A stretch of 64,000 bases of DNA. Source: Chloroflexota bacterium (GTDB lineage Bacteria; Chloroflexota; UBA11872). Numbering within the stretch: position 1 is the first letter of the stretch; each line of letters begins with the position of its first letter. A model generated the notes under the pieces. That model saw only the letters and a program-made list of their open reading frames with translations, ran no database searches and was not told where the DNA came from. The stretch spans positions 156,955 to 220,954 of the forward strand of contig JAPOWQ010000053.1 in NCBI GenBank assembly GCA_026707585.1, given 5' to 3'. The position numbers were made by a program, and so were the translations under genes. This document shows positions 45,308-54,868 of this stretch, piece by piece.

Positions 45308-45916
45308 TCAACGCGCCGGCACCGGTTCGGGCGTGGGCGTAAGCAGGGCGCGCAACCGAACGTTCAGGGCCTCCCGCGCGTGGCTGGACAGCTCGGCGAA
45401 GTCGGTGAAGTTGCGGGCCTCCACCAGGTAGGCGCCGCAGCCCGGCTGCAGGCCCGTCGGACATTGCTCCTCATTCTTGGCGATCAATGTGTAGAACGGC
45501 GCCTGCAGCGTTTCGTTGACTGTGGCGACATCCCCGATACCAGGATCGATCAGCGGCGCCAGTTCCTCGGGTGACATGTTGACCACGATCACAACCGTTC
45601 CGCGCTCGAACTCCGAGCGCACGACGTTGAAGTCCACGTCGCTCCGCGCGTCGCCGTGGACCATCAGCGTGGTCGGCTGGCGCGACGCGGCATCGTCAAA
45701 CGTATCGACCGTGCGAATCGCGTACTCAACACTCTCCCGGCCCTCGACTGGAAGTCGGCGGTCCTCCTGCAGGTCCGCCGGCTCAAAGTAGACGATGAAG
45801 TCCAGGCCAAACCGCCCAAGCATTCGCTCGAACAGCAGGAACAGCACGAACACGCCCACGGCCACCATCAACGCCCACACCAGTCGCTGTGTTGGCGGAG
45901 ACAGGCTTTGCATCAT
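45308..45916 (-). CDS. Hypothetical single-pass membrane protein
   Basis: 202 residues with one N-terminal helix (RLVWALMVAVGVFVLFLLFERM) and an extracytoplasmic domain of about 165 residues with two Cys (CPTGLQPGCG) that may be bonded. I do not recognise the fold. It has no evident operon partner; the 190 bases downstream hold nothing clear. Confidence 0.6.
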   Translation of the reverse strand: MMQSLSPPTQRLVWALMVAVGVFVLFLLFERMLGRFGLDFIVYFEPADLQEDRRLPVEGRESVEYAIRTVDTFDDAASRQPTTLMVHGDARSDVDFNVVRSEFERGTVVIVVNMSPEELAPLIDPGIGDVATVNETLQAPFYTLIAKNEEQCPTGLQPGCGAYLVEARNFTDFAELSSHAREALNVRLRALLTPTPEPVPAR

Positions 45917-46048
45917 GTAGGTCGCCGTGCGGTGGGATGGTCGATTGTAGGGGCGCGCCCTGGCTGCTCGCGCGACCTAGTCGTCGTCGCTGAAGTCCAG
46001 AATGCCGCCCATCGTGGCGCCGGACACGCCGGCGCTGCCGGTTACCGC

Positions 46049-46243
46049 TCAGGTCGTGCTGTAGGTCAGGTAGGCGTCGCGCAGATAGGCGAACACGCTG
46101 CGGCGCCTGCGGCGGCTGCGGCTCCCGCAAGCCGGGCAGCCGCGGTCGGTCGGACCCCGCGCGGACTCAAAGAACCGCAGCGGAACCTCGTAGCGCCGGC
46201 CGCAATCCAGGCAGTCGTAGGCTTTGGTGGTCAATGAAGGCAT
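46049..46243 (-). CDS. Small zinc-ribbon protein
   Basis: 64 residues from ATG 46243: MPSLTTKAYDCLDCGRRYEV, then DRGCPACGSRSRRRRRSV, giving the CxxC...CxxC zinc knuckle with a basic stretch, and an aromatic C-terminus (FAYLRDAYLTYS). It probably binds zinc and perhaps nucleic acid. The reading frame is open far upstream, but that part is a shadow of the flippase gene on the other strand. Confidence 0.6.
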   Translation of the reverse strand: MPSLTTKAYDCLDCGRRYEVPLRFFESARGPTDRGCPACGSRSRRRRRSVFAYLRDAYLTYSTT

Positions 46244-46396
46244 CGTCAACTTCAGGGTAGCCCAACTGCGGAAGCGAAGAAGAAGTCGCCCGCGCGGCGT
46301 CACACTTTGGGAATGGCTCCGATTGATGTAATGGCGGGCCTGCGGCCATGACGGTGGTCCTGTTCCTGGCCAGGGCCCGCCCCCTCCCCTCCCCCG

Positions 46397-47944
46397 ATGC
46401 CTGAGGACTTGGTGGGTCCGGCAATGGTCGCCGCCGGGTCCGTCATCGCCGCGCTGGCCGCGTTGTATCTGACCGTGCTGAGCGGACGGCCCGTCGCCGC
46501 GCCCAAGCTGCGAACGGAAGCGGCGGCGCGTGGTCGCTTCACCCGCAACGCGCTGACGCCGCTGCTGGCCAGCGGCTTTGACCGGGCGGTGTTCTGGGTC
46601 TTCTGGATCGTCGCGCTGCGCATCCTCGGCCCCCCGCGCTACGGCGAATACGCCTTCGCGATCAATCTCCTCACCTATTTCGGAGCGCTGACCGACTTCG
46701 GCCTGGGCACCGTACTCACGCGCGACATCGCTCGACGCGATGTGGACCTTCGGCCTCGTTTTGGCGCGGGCCTGATCATCCGCCTGCGCCTGGTGGCCCT
46801 GAGCGCGCCGCTCATGCTTGGCCTGGCCCTGGTCTACCGCGCGACCGGCTCGGTGTCGGATGCCACGGTGATCACCGCCGCGATCCTGGCCGCCGGGCTG
46901 CTGCCCACCGCCCTGGGCCAGGCGTACGCCTCGGTCTACGGCGCCTGGGAACGTATGGACCGCCGGGGGCTGGTCGCCGCCGGCACCTCCGCCCTGACGG
47001 TGGGCCTGGGCCTCTTGCTGCTGGGCGCCGGCGCCGGCGTAATCGGCCTGGCCATCGCGGGTACGGCCTCGGGCGCGGCGTCCTTGCTGGCGTTGGCGCG
47101 CCCGGTGGGCTTTGACCTGCTGCGCACGGGCCGGCAGGGCCGCGCACACCGCCGCGAACTGCTGACGTCGGGATTCCCGCTCATGCTCAACGCCCTGCTG
47201 GCCACCGCCTTCGTGCAGTTGGACATCCTGATCCTGCAAGCCATCGAGGGCACGACGGTGGTGGGGCACTACAGCGCGGCGTACAAGTTCATCAATGCGC
47301 TGAACGCCGTCCCCGCGGCGGTCGTGCTGGCGGCCTTCCCGCTCATGGCGCGGGCGGCCGAGGATCCGGAGGCCCTGGGACGCTGGCTGGCCCGCACCTG
47401 GCGCGTCTTGATCTCCTTCGCCGTGCCCGCCGTCGTGCTGCTATTCGCCTACGCCCAGCCCCTGGTCGAAGTCCTGCTGGGTAACGACTTCCTCCCCTTC
47501 ACGGCCCAGGCCCTGGCGGTCCTGATCTGGTTTCTGCCGCTCAGCTACTGCAATGGCACGTTGCAGTACGTCGTGATTTCCCTCGACCGCCAGTGGTGGC
47601 TCACGCCGGCGTTCATGGTGACGACGCTGTTCAACATCGGCGCCAACCTGGCGCTCGTGCCAGTCTTCGGTTTCCTGGCGGCGGCGGCTACCACCATAGC
47701 CAGCGAGGCGGTGCTGCTGGTCATGCTGGCCTGGATCCTGCGACGCGACCGGGTACTGCGGCGTCTGCTGGAACCCGCGCTTCGCCCCGCACTGGCCGCG
47801 GGCTGCCTGGCATTGACAATCTGGCTGCTGCGCGACCTGCCCTGGATCCCCGCCGCGGCGGCTGGACTGCTGATCTACGCGGCCGTGTTGACTCTGACCG
47901 GCGGCATCCGGCGGTCAATCTTCAACCCGCGCGGCGACGACTAG
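46397..47944 (+). CDS. Polysaccharide flippase (MOP/Wzx-like)
   Basis: A 515-residue protein with about 14 membrane helices, including FDRAVFWVFWIVALRILGPPRYGEYAFAINL in outline at the start and PLMLNALLATAFVQLDILIL in the middle, typical of oligosaccharide-lipid flippases. It would move lipid-linked glycans across the cytoplasmic membrane for surface polymer assembly. It faces the glycosyltransferase cluster, and its stop interlocks with that of the GT39-like gene (CTAG 47941-47944). Confidence 0.87.
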   Translation: MPEDLVGPAMVAAGSVIAALAALYLTVLSGRPVAAPKLRTEAAARGRFTRNALTPLLASGFDRAVFWVFWIVALRILGPPRYGEYAFAINLLTYFGALTDFGLGTVLTRDIARRDVDLRPRFGAGLIIRLRLVALSAPLMLGLALVYRATGSVSDATVITAAILAAGLLPTALGQAYASVYGAWERMDRRGLVAAGTSALTVGLGLLLLGAGAGVIGLAIAGTASGAASLLALARPVGFDLLRTGRQGRAHRRELLTSGFPLMLNALLATAFVQLDILILQAIEGTTVVGHYSAAYKFINALNAVPAAVVLAAFPLMARAAEDPEALGRWLARTWRVLISFAVPAVVLLFAYAQPLVEVLLGNDFLPFTAQALAVLIWFLPLSYCNGTLQYVVISLDRQWWLTPAFMVTTLFNIGANLALVPVFGFLAAAATTIASEAVLLVMLAWILRRDRVLRRLLEPALRPALAAGCLALTIWLLRDLPWIPAAAAGLLIYAAVLTLTGGIRRSIFNPRGDD

Positions 47945-49995
47945 CGAATCGGGCCGCCCAGCCTCTCGCGCACCCCGGCCTCGCTGGCCATCGGAATGCT
48001 CGGCGGCAGGATGTCCACCGGACCCAGCCAGAGATAGTCCACACCGGGGTGGTCGATTCGGGCCAGGCGTCCCACTGCCGTCAGCGGCCGATCGTCCGGA
48101 CGGAGAAAGGCGATAAACGCCTGGTATGTCCCTGGTTCGGCCTCCGCCGGAATCCACAGCGCGGTACGTAGCTGATGCCTTTCACCCGGCTGCCATTGGC
48201 TTGTTCGCCGCAGCACGCGGTCCTGCGCGTACAGGTCCTTGGCATAGATCACCCCACTTGGCGTACGCAACCAGACGCGCAGGCGCAGGTCGTAGTCCAC
48301 GGGTTGCAGCGCGCGGATAAAGACGGTGAAGCGCATCCCGTCGCCCGCTTCACGCGGGCTCTGGTCGCTTCGGGCGCCGCTGTATTGGATCAGATCGATA
48401 TGGAAATCTTCGTCCAGCTTCACGCCGCCCCGCCGATCCACCAGGTCCAGCACGTTAGTCATGTAGAGCTGCAGCACGCCGTTGCGATAGACCTCGGACC
48501 GGGCCTGCCACTGCGAGGTAAGCCAGCGTTCCACATGCCCGTCGGGATCGGCCTGTTCCAGGCCCGCCAGCACCACCCAGAGCCGGCGGTGATTCTGAGC
48601 GGCGCGCTCGAGCTTGGTGTTGACCTCTTTGGCTGACACCGCCGGCGGGACCTCGTCAGGCAGAAACCAGACATCGACTTTGTCCAGAAAGCCCGGAAAG
48701 TAATGCCGCCAGTACCAGCCCTGCCAGGGACCGGCCAGCACCACCGCGTCCCTGAACTTGCCTTCGTCGCGACCCGGCCGCCGCGGCCGGGCCAGGTTCT
48801 CGATGGTCGATGTAATCGACCGGTAGTCTCCCCGCCGGTAGTCGTCGTAGTAAGCCCGCGACGCATAGACCGGCCCGGCCAACGCGGCAACGACCACCAC
48901 CGCGATCGGCGCCACCGTCCAGACCCGGCGGGGGATCAGGTGAAGCGGCACGGCGGCCAGGATTGCCAGTGCGGGTATCGCCGGGAGCAGGTAGCGCGAC
49001 TGGTAGTCCTTGTCGAAGATCAGCAGGACCACCAAAAACGCGAGCACGGTCGCGACTTTCGCCAGCAACAGATCCGCCGTGCGGCGGACGAGCGCCCCGA
49101 CAACGCCCGCGACCGTCAGCATCCCCAGCACGCTGGCCGCAAACGACCCGGCTCGGCCGCCGCCCCGAACCGCCGCATCGCCGGCAAAGACGTCCAGCCA
49201 GGCGCTCGCCGCGATCTCGCGGACAAGGCCCCATCCCAGGCTGCCGGTTCCAAACGCCGGCAGGCTGTCCTGAACTCCCCGAGCCAGCAGAACCCAGGGC
49301 AGCGCGGCGGCAAGGCAGGCCAGCTCAATCGCCAGGAACACAAGCACACGGCGGCGCTGCCGACCAAACCGCCAGGGCAGCGCAAGGTTCATCGCGACCA
49401 CGGCCAGCGCCGCCGTGTAGTCCACGTAGGCGCCCACCACGATGGTGAGCGCCAGCCACAGCCAGTCCCGCGGCCGGCCGCGCCGCATCGCGCGCTCGAA
49501 CAGCCAGAGCGCCAGCGTGCCAAACAGGGCCGCGGCGGCGTACATGCGCGCTTCGCGGCTGAAGAAAACCAGCATCGGGGAAGCCGCCACCACGCCGGCG
49601 GCAAACACCGACGGCCAGGGGCGTAGGTACATGCGCGCAAGCTGGTAGGTCGCCGGAATCAGCAGCACGCCAAAGGGAACCGAGAGCCAGCGCACCAGCG
49701 GCTCGTGCTCGCCGAACCACGTGCTCCAGTAGTGCAACGCCACGTAGTAGAGCGGCGGGTGCTCGAACGGCGCTGCCGCGATTGCGGCAATGATGTCCAG
49801 CGGCAGCGATCGCGCGTACCAGACGGCAGCCACTTCGTCGAAGTCGAAGTCTCCCAGCTGCTGCAGCCGGAGGCTGCGCAGTGCCACCCCCAGCACCACC
49901 ACGGCCAGCAACCCCACCATCGGCGCAACGGTGGGCGTCGGCCGCCCCGCGCGCTCTCGCCAGGCGGCGGCGACCCGGCTAAGCCGGACAGCCAT
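47941..49995 (-). CDS. GT39/ArnT-like membrane glycosyltransferase
   Basis: About 684 residues from ATG 49995. It begins with a first membrane helix (APMVGLLAVVVLGVAL), then the catalytic DFDFDEVAAVWYARSL loop and EHPPLYYVALHYW, the GT-C signature, and SREARMYAAAALFG. About ten further helices precede a C-terminal extracytoplasmic domain of some 270 residues. It uses a polyprenyl-phosphate sugar outside the membrane. The start overlaps the end of the GT4 gene by 17 bases; the frame runs further upstream as a shadow. Confidence 0.85.
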   Translation of the reverse strand: MAVRLSRVAAAWRERAGRPTPTVAPMVGLLAVVVLGVALRSLRLQQLGDFDFDEVAAVWYARSLPLDIIAAIAAAPFEHPPLYYVALHYWSTWFGEHEPLVRWLSVPFGVLLIPATYQLARMYLRPWPSVFAAGVVAASPMLVFFSREARMYAAAALFGTLALWLFERAMRRGRPRDWLWLALTIVVGAYVDYTAALAVVAMNLALPWRFGRQRRRVLVFLAIELACLAAALPWVLLARGVQDSLPAFGTGSLGWGLVREIAASAWLDVFAGDAAVRGGGRAGSFAASVLGMLTVAGVVGALVRRTADLLLAKVATVLAFLVVLLIFDKDYQSRYLLPAIPALAILAAVPLHLIPRRVWTVAPIAVVVVAALAGPVYASRAYYDDYRRGDYRSITSTIENLARPRRPGRDEGKFRDAVVLAGPWQGWYWRHYFPGFLDKVDVWFLPDEVPPAVSAKEVNTKLERAAQNHRRLWVVLAGLEQADPDGHVERWLTSQWQARSEVYRNGVLQLYMTNVLDLVDRRGGVKLDEDFHIDLIQYSGARSDQSPREAGDGMRFTVFIRALQPVDYDLRLRVWLRTPSGVIYAKDLYAQDRVLRRTSQWQPGERHQLRTALWIPAEAEPGTYQAFIAFLRPDDRPLTAVGRLARIDHPGVDYLWLGPVDILPPSIPMASEAGVRERLGGPIR

Positions 49996-51163
49996 ACGCA
50001 GCAAGGGTGCGTTGGGCGATGTCGGTCCAGGTGTGGCGCGCGGCAATGGCCCGCGCGCCCTGGGCCAGCTGCCGCCGGCGCGCCGGGTCGTCACGAATCC
50101 CGGCCAGGGCGGTTGCCAGCCCGGCCGCGTCGCCCGGCGATACCAACGCCACCTCGTCCGCGGCAACGTCCACCGTTCCCACGGCGGGGGGCGCCGTCGT
50201 CACGACCGGAACGCCGTGCGCCACGGCATTCATGAACGACCCCCGGCGCGCCGACAGGCCATCCAGAAACGGAAGCGCGATCGCATCGCAAGCCACAAGC
50301 CATTGTGAGATCGCCTCGGGTGGCAGCTCGCCGGTCTCAACCGGACGCACGCCATCGAAAGTGCTTGGCGGCACCGGTGGTTCGGCGCGCCGAGTATTGG
50401 TCGGCGGCCCCGCCGCCCCGATCAAGATCAGGCGCGTGCCCGGCCCGGCGAGTTCGGTCCGACGCATGGCATCTACCAGCACCTGGATGCCCTTGCTTCG
50501 CTGCCGGAAGCCGACGAAACCCACGATGAACGCATCGGACTCCAGGTCCAGGGCCGCTCGCGCGGCACCACGTTCGCCGCCATTGGCCGGCGGTTCGATG
50601 GTGGGCCCGGCTGGAATCCAATGGCTGTTCGCTTCACCGGATCCCGCGGCGACGGCCCGGCGACGGTCCACTTCGTCAACGAAGATCGCCGTGTCCGCGC
50701 CACGGGCCAGGCTGTGAACCATGGCCTCGCGCAACCGACCCGCTTTCGGAAACAAGTACGGCTGCTGCAGATCGTGAAACGTGACCGCCAGGCGGCTGGA
50801 ACCCGCCAGGCGCGGCAACAACCGTGCCAGTCCCAGCATCTCGCCCGGTCGCGCAAAGGCCCCCGCCTGGTATTGCAGGTGAACCACGTCCGGTTGCACG
50901 CGCCTGACACCTCGCAGCGTGTCGACGACCGCTTGCAGCGGTAGCCTGCTTCCGACGGCATGAACCCCAGCGGCTGGATCGTTCGCCGACCTGGACTCTG
51001 TCGCCACGTGGCAGGCCGACCCGCGGGCCGCAAGGGCCGCCGCCAGCCTGACCACGTGGTCGCCGACGCCGCCCAGGCGCGGCGGATACTCGCCGGTGAC
51101 GAAAAGAATGCGTGGGGTCGGCTTCACACCCGCTTCCTGGGCTAGCGTCGCCACCCGGTCCAC
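49979..51163 (-). CDS. Glycosyltransferase family 4
   Basis: A 394-residue GT-B enzyme: ILFVTGEYPPRLGGVGDHVVRLA, DVVHLQYQAGAF, the donor-domain FIVGFVGFRQRSKGIQVLVDAM, and near the end LPFLDGLSARRGSFMNAVAHGVPVV in outline with the EX7E-like region altered. It transfers a sugar to a lipid-linked acceptor. It overlaps its neighbours on both sides and belongs to the minus-strand glycan operon. GTG 51127 is an alternative start. Confidence 0.88.
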   Translation of the reverse strand: MDRVATLAQEAGVKPTPRILFVTGEYPPRLGGVGDHVVRLAAALAARGSACHVATESRSANDPAAGVHAVGSRLPLQAVVDTLRGVRRVQPDVVHLQYQAGAFARPGEMLGLARLLPRLAGSSRLAVTFHDLQQPYLFPKAGRLREAMVHSLARGADTAIFVDEVDRRRAVAAGSGEANSHWIPAGPTIEPPANGGERGAARAALDLESDAFIVGFVGFRQRSKGIQVLVDAMRRTELAGPGTRLILIGAAGPPTNTRRAEPPVPPSTFDGVRPVETGELPPEAISQWLVACDAIALPFLDGLSARRGSFMNAVAHGVPVVTTAPPAVGTVDVAADEVALVSPGDAAGLATALAGIRDDPARRRQLAQGARAIAARHTWTDIAQRTLAAYGCPA

Positions 51164-52083
51164 TGCCAGAGAGTTACGGCCGCGATCTGGCGAAGTTCGC
51201 GCCGCGCGTCGGCGCGCGCCTGCGGACGCAACAGGCGCACGAACTGCTCCAGCAGTCGCACCACCCCGCTTAGCGCCACCAACAGGCGCAGCAGCGCGGC
51301 CACCGGCCAGCCCCAGGTCTTGGTCACGTACCGGTACCGGCTGGCAAAGAACCGCCGCTCGCGCGAAACCGGGTCCTGTTCGGAACTTGCCCCGCCTCGA
51401 TGTCGAACACCTGCGTTCCGCGTCACGCCGCAGCGCCAGCCCCGGTGGCCAAGCTCGCGCAGCAGGTCCACTTCCTCGGCGTACATCTCGTAGCCGACGT
51501 CGAACCCGCCGGTCTCAGCCAGCGCGCGGCGCCGAAAGCACAGGCAGGCGCCGGTCAGCCACTCGGGCTCGTCGTCCGTCCCGTCGCGCATGTAATAGCG
51601 ACGCAACGCCGGCAGGTCGGGCATGAACCGTTCGACGATCGTGCCATCGGTCACCGCCGCCGCCAGGGTAGGCAGGCGACGCCCCGGCCAGATCGCCGGC
51701 TTGCCGTCCGCCGTGTGCATTGGAGCCACGCACGCCAGGTCTGGCTGGCCTTCCAGATGGGTCAGCATCGCCCCCAGCGCGCCTGTTTCCAGGTGCGCAT
51801 CCGGATTAATCAGCAGTACCGCGTCACCCGTGGCCTCGGCCATCCCGATGTTGGCGGCCGCGCCAAATCCCAGGTTGCGATGGGCCTGAACGAGCCTGAC
51901 CCGTGGAAACCGCGCTCGAACAGCCGCCACCGTTTCATCGCCGGAATCGTTGTCGACGACAATTATGTCAAGTTGCCTCTGAATCTCGCCCTCGGCGGCA
52001 CTCAGAGCTGCCAGGCACCCCTCGATGTCCGCTGCGGAATTCCACGTCACCACCACCGCCGTGACCGACCGCAGCGGCGTCAC
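51142..52083 (-). CDS. Glycosyltransferase family 2 (rhamnosyltransferase-like)
   Basis: About 313 residues. VTAVVVTWNSAADIEGCL, IIVVDNDSGDETV, NLGFGAAANIGMAEATGDAV, the DxD-like NPDAHLE and the MYAEEVDLLRELGHRGWR block. The start GTG 52083 forms a GTGA overlap with the stop of the upstream gene. The C-terminal hydrophobic stretch (VAALLRLLVALSGVVRLL) may attach it to the membrane. Confidence 0.9.
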   Translation of the reverse strand: MTPLRSVTAVVVTWNSAADIEGCLAALSAAEGEIQRQLDIIVVDNDSGDETVAAVRARFPRVRLVQAHRNLGFGAAANIGMAEATGDAVLLINPDAHLETGALGAMLTHLEGQPDLACVAPMHTADGKPAIWPGRRLPTLAAAVTDGTIVERFMPDLPALRRYYMRDGTDDEPEWLTGACLCFRRRALAETGGFDVGYEMYAEEVDLLRELGHRGWRCGVTRNAGVRHRGGASSEQDPVSRERRFFASRYRYVTKTWGWPVAALLRLLVALSGVVRLLEQFVRLLRPQARADARRELRQIAAVTLWQWTGWRR

Positions 52084-52844
52084 GTGGACCGCCCTCCGCT
52101 GCTCGCCTTCCAGCGGGCGCGCAGCGCCCGCTGCACACGCCATTCGTGCTCAGCCATGAGGGTCGCCAGCAGCACGCCGGCGCCCCGGTCCTGGTATCCG
52201 CGCAGGCTGATCAGCCGCCGCCAGAACTCGCGCAAGGGTTGCAGCGCAACCGCCGTAGGTCGCCGTCGCGTTCCGGACCGGTAGTAGTCGTCGGCCACCG
52301 CTTCGGCGTAGAGGCGTTGACGCGCCCGGAACTGCGCCACGCTCGTATAGCTCCAATGCTCCAGATGGTGCTTCATTCGTCCCACGGTCCCGCTCACGTC
52401 GACCAGCTCGTGGATCGACCGATCGGAGACGTACGCGGCGTGTTGACGGTTCATGATTCGCAGCTGGTAATCGGGCCACCACCCGGCTCCGCGCATCCAG
52501 CGGCCAAAGATCCGGTTGCGGCGCGGAACCCAGTATCCGGTAAACGCTTCCCGACCCACCCGAGTCCGGATTTCCTGGCCGAGACTCGGTGGAACGCGCT
52601 CGTCGGCATCAATGAATACCACCCAGTCATGAACGGCCAGGCGCAGTCCGGCGTTGCGCTGGTCGGGAAAGTCGGTCCAGTTGCGCTCGATTAGGCGAAC
52701 GTCGGGTGGCAGCCCCTGGGTGGTCCCGTCCGTGCTGAAGGCGTCGATAACCAGCCGCTCGTCCGCCCAGGCCACGGTCGCCAGGCAGTCGCTGAGATTC
52801 GCCTCCTCATTTCGGGCGATAACGATCGCGCTGATCGCCGCCAT
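52080..52844 (-). CDS. Glycosyltransferase family 2 (WaaE/KdtX-like)
   Basis: About 254 residues: AISAIVIARNEEANLSDCL, RLVIDAFSTDGT, FPDQRNAGLRLAVHDWVVFIDADERV with the DxD motif, and the WWPDYQLRIMNR block found in the WaaE/KdtX group that adds a sugar to a core oligosaccharide. TTG 52853, in a TTGA overlap with the previous gene, is an alternative start. Confidence 0.89.
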   Translation of the reverse strand: MAAISAIVIARNEEANLSDCLATVAWADERLVIDAFSTDGTTQGLPPDVRLIERNWTDFPDQRNAGLRLAVHDWVVFIDADERVPPSLGQEIRTRVGREAFTGYWVPRRNRIFGRWMRGAGWWPDYQLRIMNRQHAAYVSDRSIHELVDVSGTVGRMKHHLEHWSYTSVAQFRARQRLYAEAVADDYYRSGTRRRPTAVALQPLREFWRRLISLRGYQDRGAGVLLATLMAEHEWRVQRALRARWKASSGGRST

Positions 52845-52849
52845 CGCCG

Positions 52850-53716
52850 TCAATCCAGCTTCAGGGCGGCCTGAGCCGCGGCGTACGCCTCGCGACGCCG
52901 GCCCGGCAGGCGCGCGCGCACGCCCAGCCCCAGCCACATCAACCCGATCGCGGCGCTGGCCGCGGACCTGCCGCTATGCCGTCGGTACCAGCGCGCGCGG
53001 CTGCGGTATAGCTGCGGCAGCATTTCGATATCGCGGCCGGAGGTCACGGCTGCCCGGATGTGCGTCACCTGCGCGCCTGGGACGTATCGAACGCGCCAGC
53101 CGTCGTCCCAGAACCGCCGGCAGAGATCCACCTCCTCGGCGTACAGCCAGTACGCCGACGAAAACCCGCCCACCAGCTCAAGCGCTCGCCGACGCATCAA
53201 CATGAACGCGCCCAGGATGTATCCCACGTCTCGTGCGGGGCCATCCGACCAGAGCCGACCGTTCAGGCGGGATCCGCGTAGCCGGGCCGGCAGCGGAAGC
53301 AAGTCCGAAACCGCTTGTCCCAGGCCGGGAAACGCAAACGCGGAGTCCTGTGGCGATCCGTCCGTATTCAGCAGCAGCGGTCCGGCGCAGGCGGCGTCCG
53401 GCGCCTCCTCCAGTGCCCGCGCCAGCTCGTCCAGGGCGCCGGGATGCATCCACACGTCGGCGTTCGCCACGAGGACCAGCGGCGCCTGCCCCAGGTTGAC
53501 TCCCGCGTTCGCGGCAGCCCCATAGCCGGGATTATTGGGACAAGGAAGAACGGTCGCCCCTGGCATCGCCTCGTTTGCGAAGACGGCCAGCGCCGGGTCG
53601 GCGGCGGTGTCCATGATCGTCAGCGACTTCACGACGGGTCCGGCCGCGCGAATGCTTTGCGCCGCTCGGCTCACAACGTCCGCCTGCCCATGGGCCACGA
53701 TCACGGCGTCGATCAT
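52850..53716 (-). CDS. Glycosyltransferase family 2
   Basis: About 288 residues from ATG 53716: DAVIVAHGQADVVSRAAQSI, NPGYGAAANAGVN, the DxD-type ANADVWMHPGAL, and LYAEEVDLCRRFWDDGWRVR, as in rhamnosyltransferase-like enzymes. It is the first glycan gene after rplL, 65 bases downstream on the same strand, with no convincing terminator between them. Confidence 0.89.
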   Translation of the reverse strand: MIDAVIVAHGQADVVSRAAQSIRAAGPVVKSLTIMDTAADPALAVFANEAMPGATVLPCPNNPGYGAAANAGVNLGQAPLVLVANADVWMHPGALDELARALEEAPDAACAGPLLLNTDGSPQDSAFAFPGLGQAVSDLLPLPARLRGSRLNGRLWSDGPARDVGYILGAFMLMRRRALELVGGFSSAYWLYAEEVDLCRRFWDDGWRVRYVPGAQVTHIRAAVTSGRDIEMLPQLYRSRARWYRRHSGRSAASAAIGLMWLGLGVRARLPGRRREAYAAAQAALKLD

Positions 53717-53781
53717 GCTCGGCCGATCCCATTCGTTACCGATCGCGGGCAACGGCTCGCCGCCCGCCTGCGCCGTGCGCG

Positions 53782-54162
53782 CTACTTGACCTCGACGGTA
53801 GCGCCCACCTCTTCCAGCTTCGCGACCATGGCGTCGGCTTCCTCGCGCGATAGCCCATCCTTGATGGTGCCCGGCGCCGCGTCCACGACCGCCTTGGCCT
53901 CGCGCAGCCCAAGACCCGTGATCTCGCGCACGGCCTTGATGACCTGGATCTTGCGCTGACCCGCGCTGCTGATTTCCACGGAGAACTCCGTCTGCTCAAC
54001 TTCGGCGGGCGCCGCGCCGTTGTCCGCCGGCATTGCAGCCACGGCCATCGGCGCGCCGGAGACGTTGTACTTCTCCTTCAGCGCCTCCACCAACTCCGAA
54101 AGCTCGAGCACGGTCATGGAATCGAGCGATTCGAGAATGTCGTCCTTCGTTACCTTGGCCAT
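53782..54162 (-). CDS. rplL: Ribosomal protein L7/L12
   Basis: 126 residues. The N-terminal dimerisation helices ([16 protein letters not shown]), an Ala/Pro hinge and the C-terminal domain [24 protein letters not shown]. It forms the ribosomal stalk that recruits translation factors. ATG 54162 overlaps the rplJ stop by one base (TGATG). It is not followed by rpoB but by glycosyltransferase genes. Confidence 0.97.
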   Translation of the reverse strand: MAKVTKDDILESLDSMTVLELSELVEALKEKYNVSGAPMAVAAMPADNGAAPAEVEQTEFSVEISSAGQRKIQVIKAVREITGLGLREAKAVVDAAPGTIKDGLSREEADAMVAKLEEVGATVEVK

Positions 54163-54698
54163 CACGCGCCTCCTTCGGCACCTTGCAATTGGTCAACGCG
54201 CTCCTGCAGCGCGAATACCAGACCTGAGATCAATCCATCCAACGTGTGCACCAGGTTGGAAATCGGTGCGCCAATCGCCCACACGACCTCGGCGTTGAGC
54301 TGCTCCCGCCCGGGAATCGACGCCAGGCGCAGCACGCGTTCGCCGTCCAGCACCTGGCCATTCAGCGCACCGCCGCGAATCTCCACCGTCGGGTGCTGCT
54401 GTGCGAAGTCACGCAGCGCGCGGGCCGCGGCCGGCACGTCCTCGCCGCTGAACGTGAACGCCGACTGACCGGCCAGCAGGGCGTCCAGGCCCTGGATCCC
54501 CGCCCGCTCGGCCGCCAACGCGGCCAGGCTGTTCTTGATCACCCGCAGCGTCGCGCCCTGTTCCCGGATCTGGCTTCGCAGCGCCTGCTGGTCCGCGACC
54601 GACAGGTTGGTGAAGCCCGCCACGATGCTGAGCGGCGCTGCGGCCAATTGGTCGGAGAGCGCGTCCACCACGGCGGCTTTTTGCGCTCGAGTCGCCAC
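54162..54698 (-). CDS. rplJ: Ribosomal protein L10
   Basis: 178 residues: [34 protein letters not shown] and the C-terminal helix that binds L7/L12. AAGGAGG at 54707-54713 lies only 2 bases from ATG 54704 but 8 bases from GTG 54698, so the GTG is preferred. Its leader carries an attenuator-like hairpin. Confidence 0.95.
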   Translation of the reverse strand: MATRAQKAAVVDALSDQLAAAPLSIVAGFTNLSVADQQALRSQIREQGATLRVIKNSLAALAAERAGIQGLDALLAGQSAFTFSGEDVPAAARALRDFAQQHPTVEIRGGALNGQVLDGERVLRLASIPGREQLNAEVVWAIGAPISNLVHTLDGLISGLVFALQERVDQLQGAEGGA

Positions 54699-54704
54699 TG
54701 GCAT

Positions 54705-54868
54705 GTCCTCCTTTGCGTCTGGCAAAACGAAAAACGAGCGGCGCGCCGGACCGGCTTACCGCTCGATCATCCGTTCGCGCCTCGGCGGGCTCTCTCGACT
54801 CGAGAGATTGAGGGGCCCGCTGTCTCTGGCTATGCAGGTAGTGTGGGTGGGTCGGTTCGTCTCCTGTC
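54705..54868 (-). promoter_or_regulatory. L10 leader region
   Basis: The 164 bases between rplA and rplJ, longer than any other gap in this operon. The usual place for the L10(L12)4 autoregulatory leader. It contains a palindrome CTCTCGAGTCGAGAG (54793-54807) and ends in the terminator-like hairpin at 54725-54764. Confidence 0.6.
54725..54764 (-). terminator. Attenuator-like intrinsic terminator before rplJ
   Basis: On the minus strand GAGCGG pairs with CCGCTC around an inner CCGG/CCGG stem, followed directly by GTTTTTCGTTTT. It is the best intrinsic terminator in the window and could tune rplJL relative to rplKA. Confidence 0.72.

Noticed and set aside
46300..47269. Upstream part of the long minus-strand frame ending at 46049
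   Set aside because: It mirrors the flippase gene; only the last 64 codons (zinc ribbon) have a natural start and motif.
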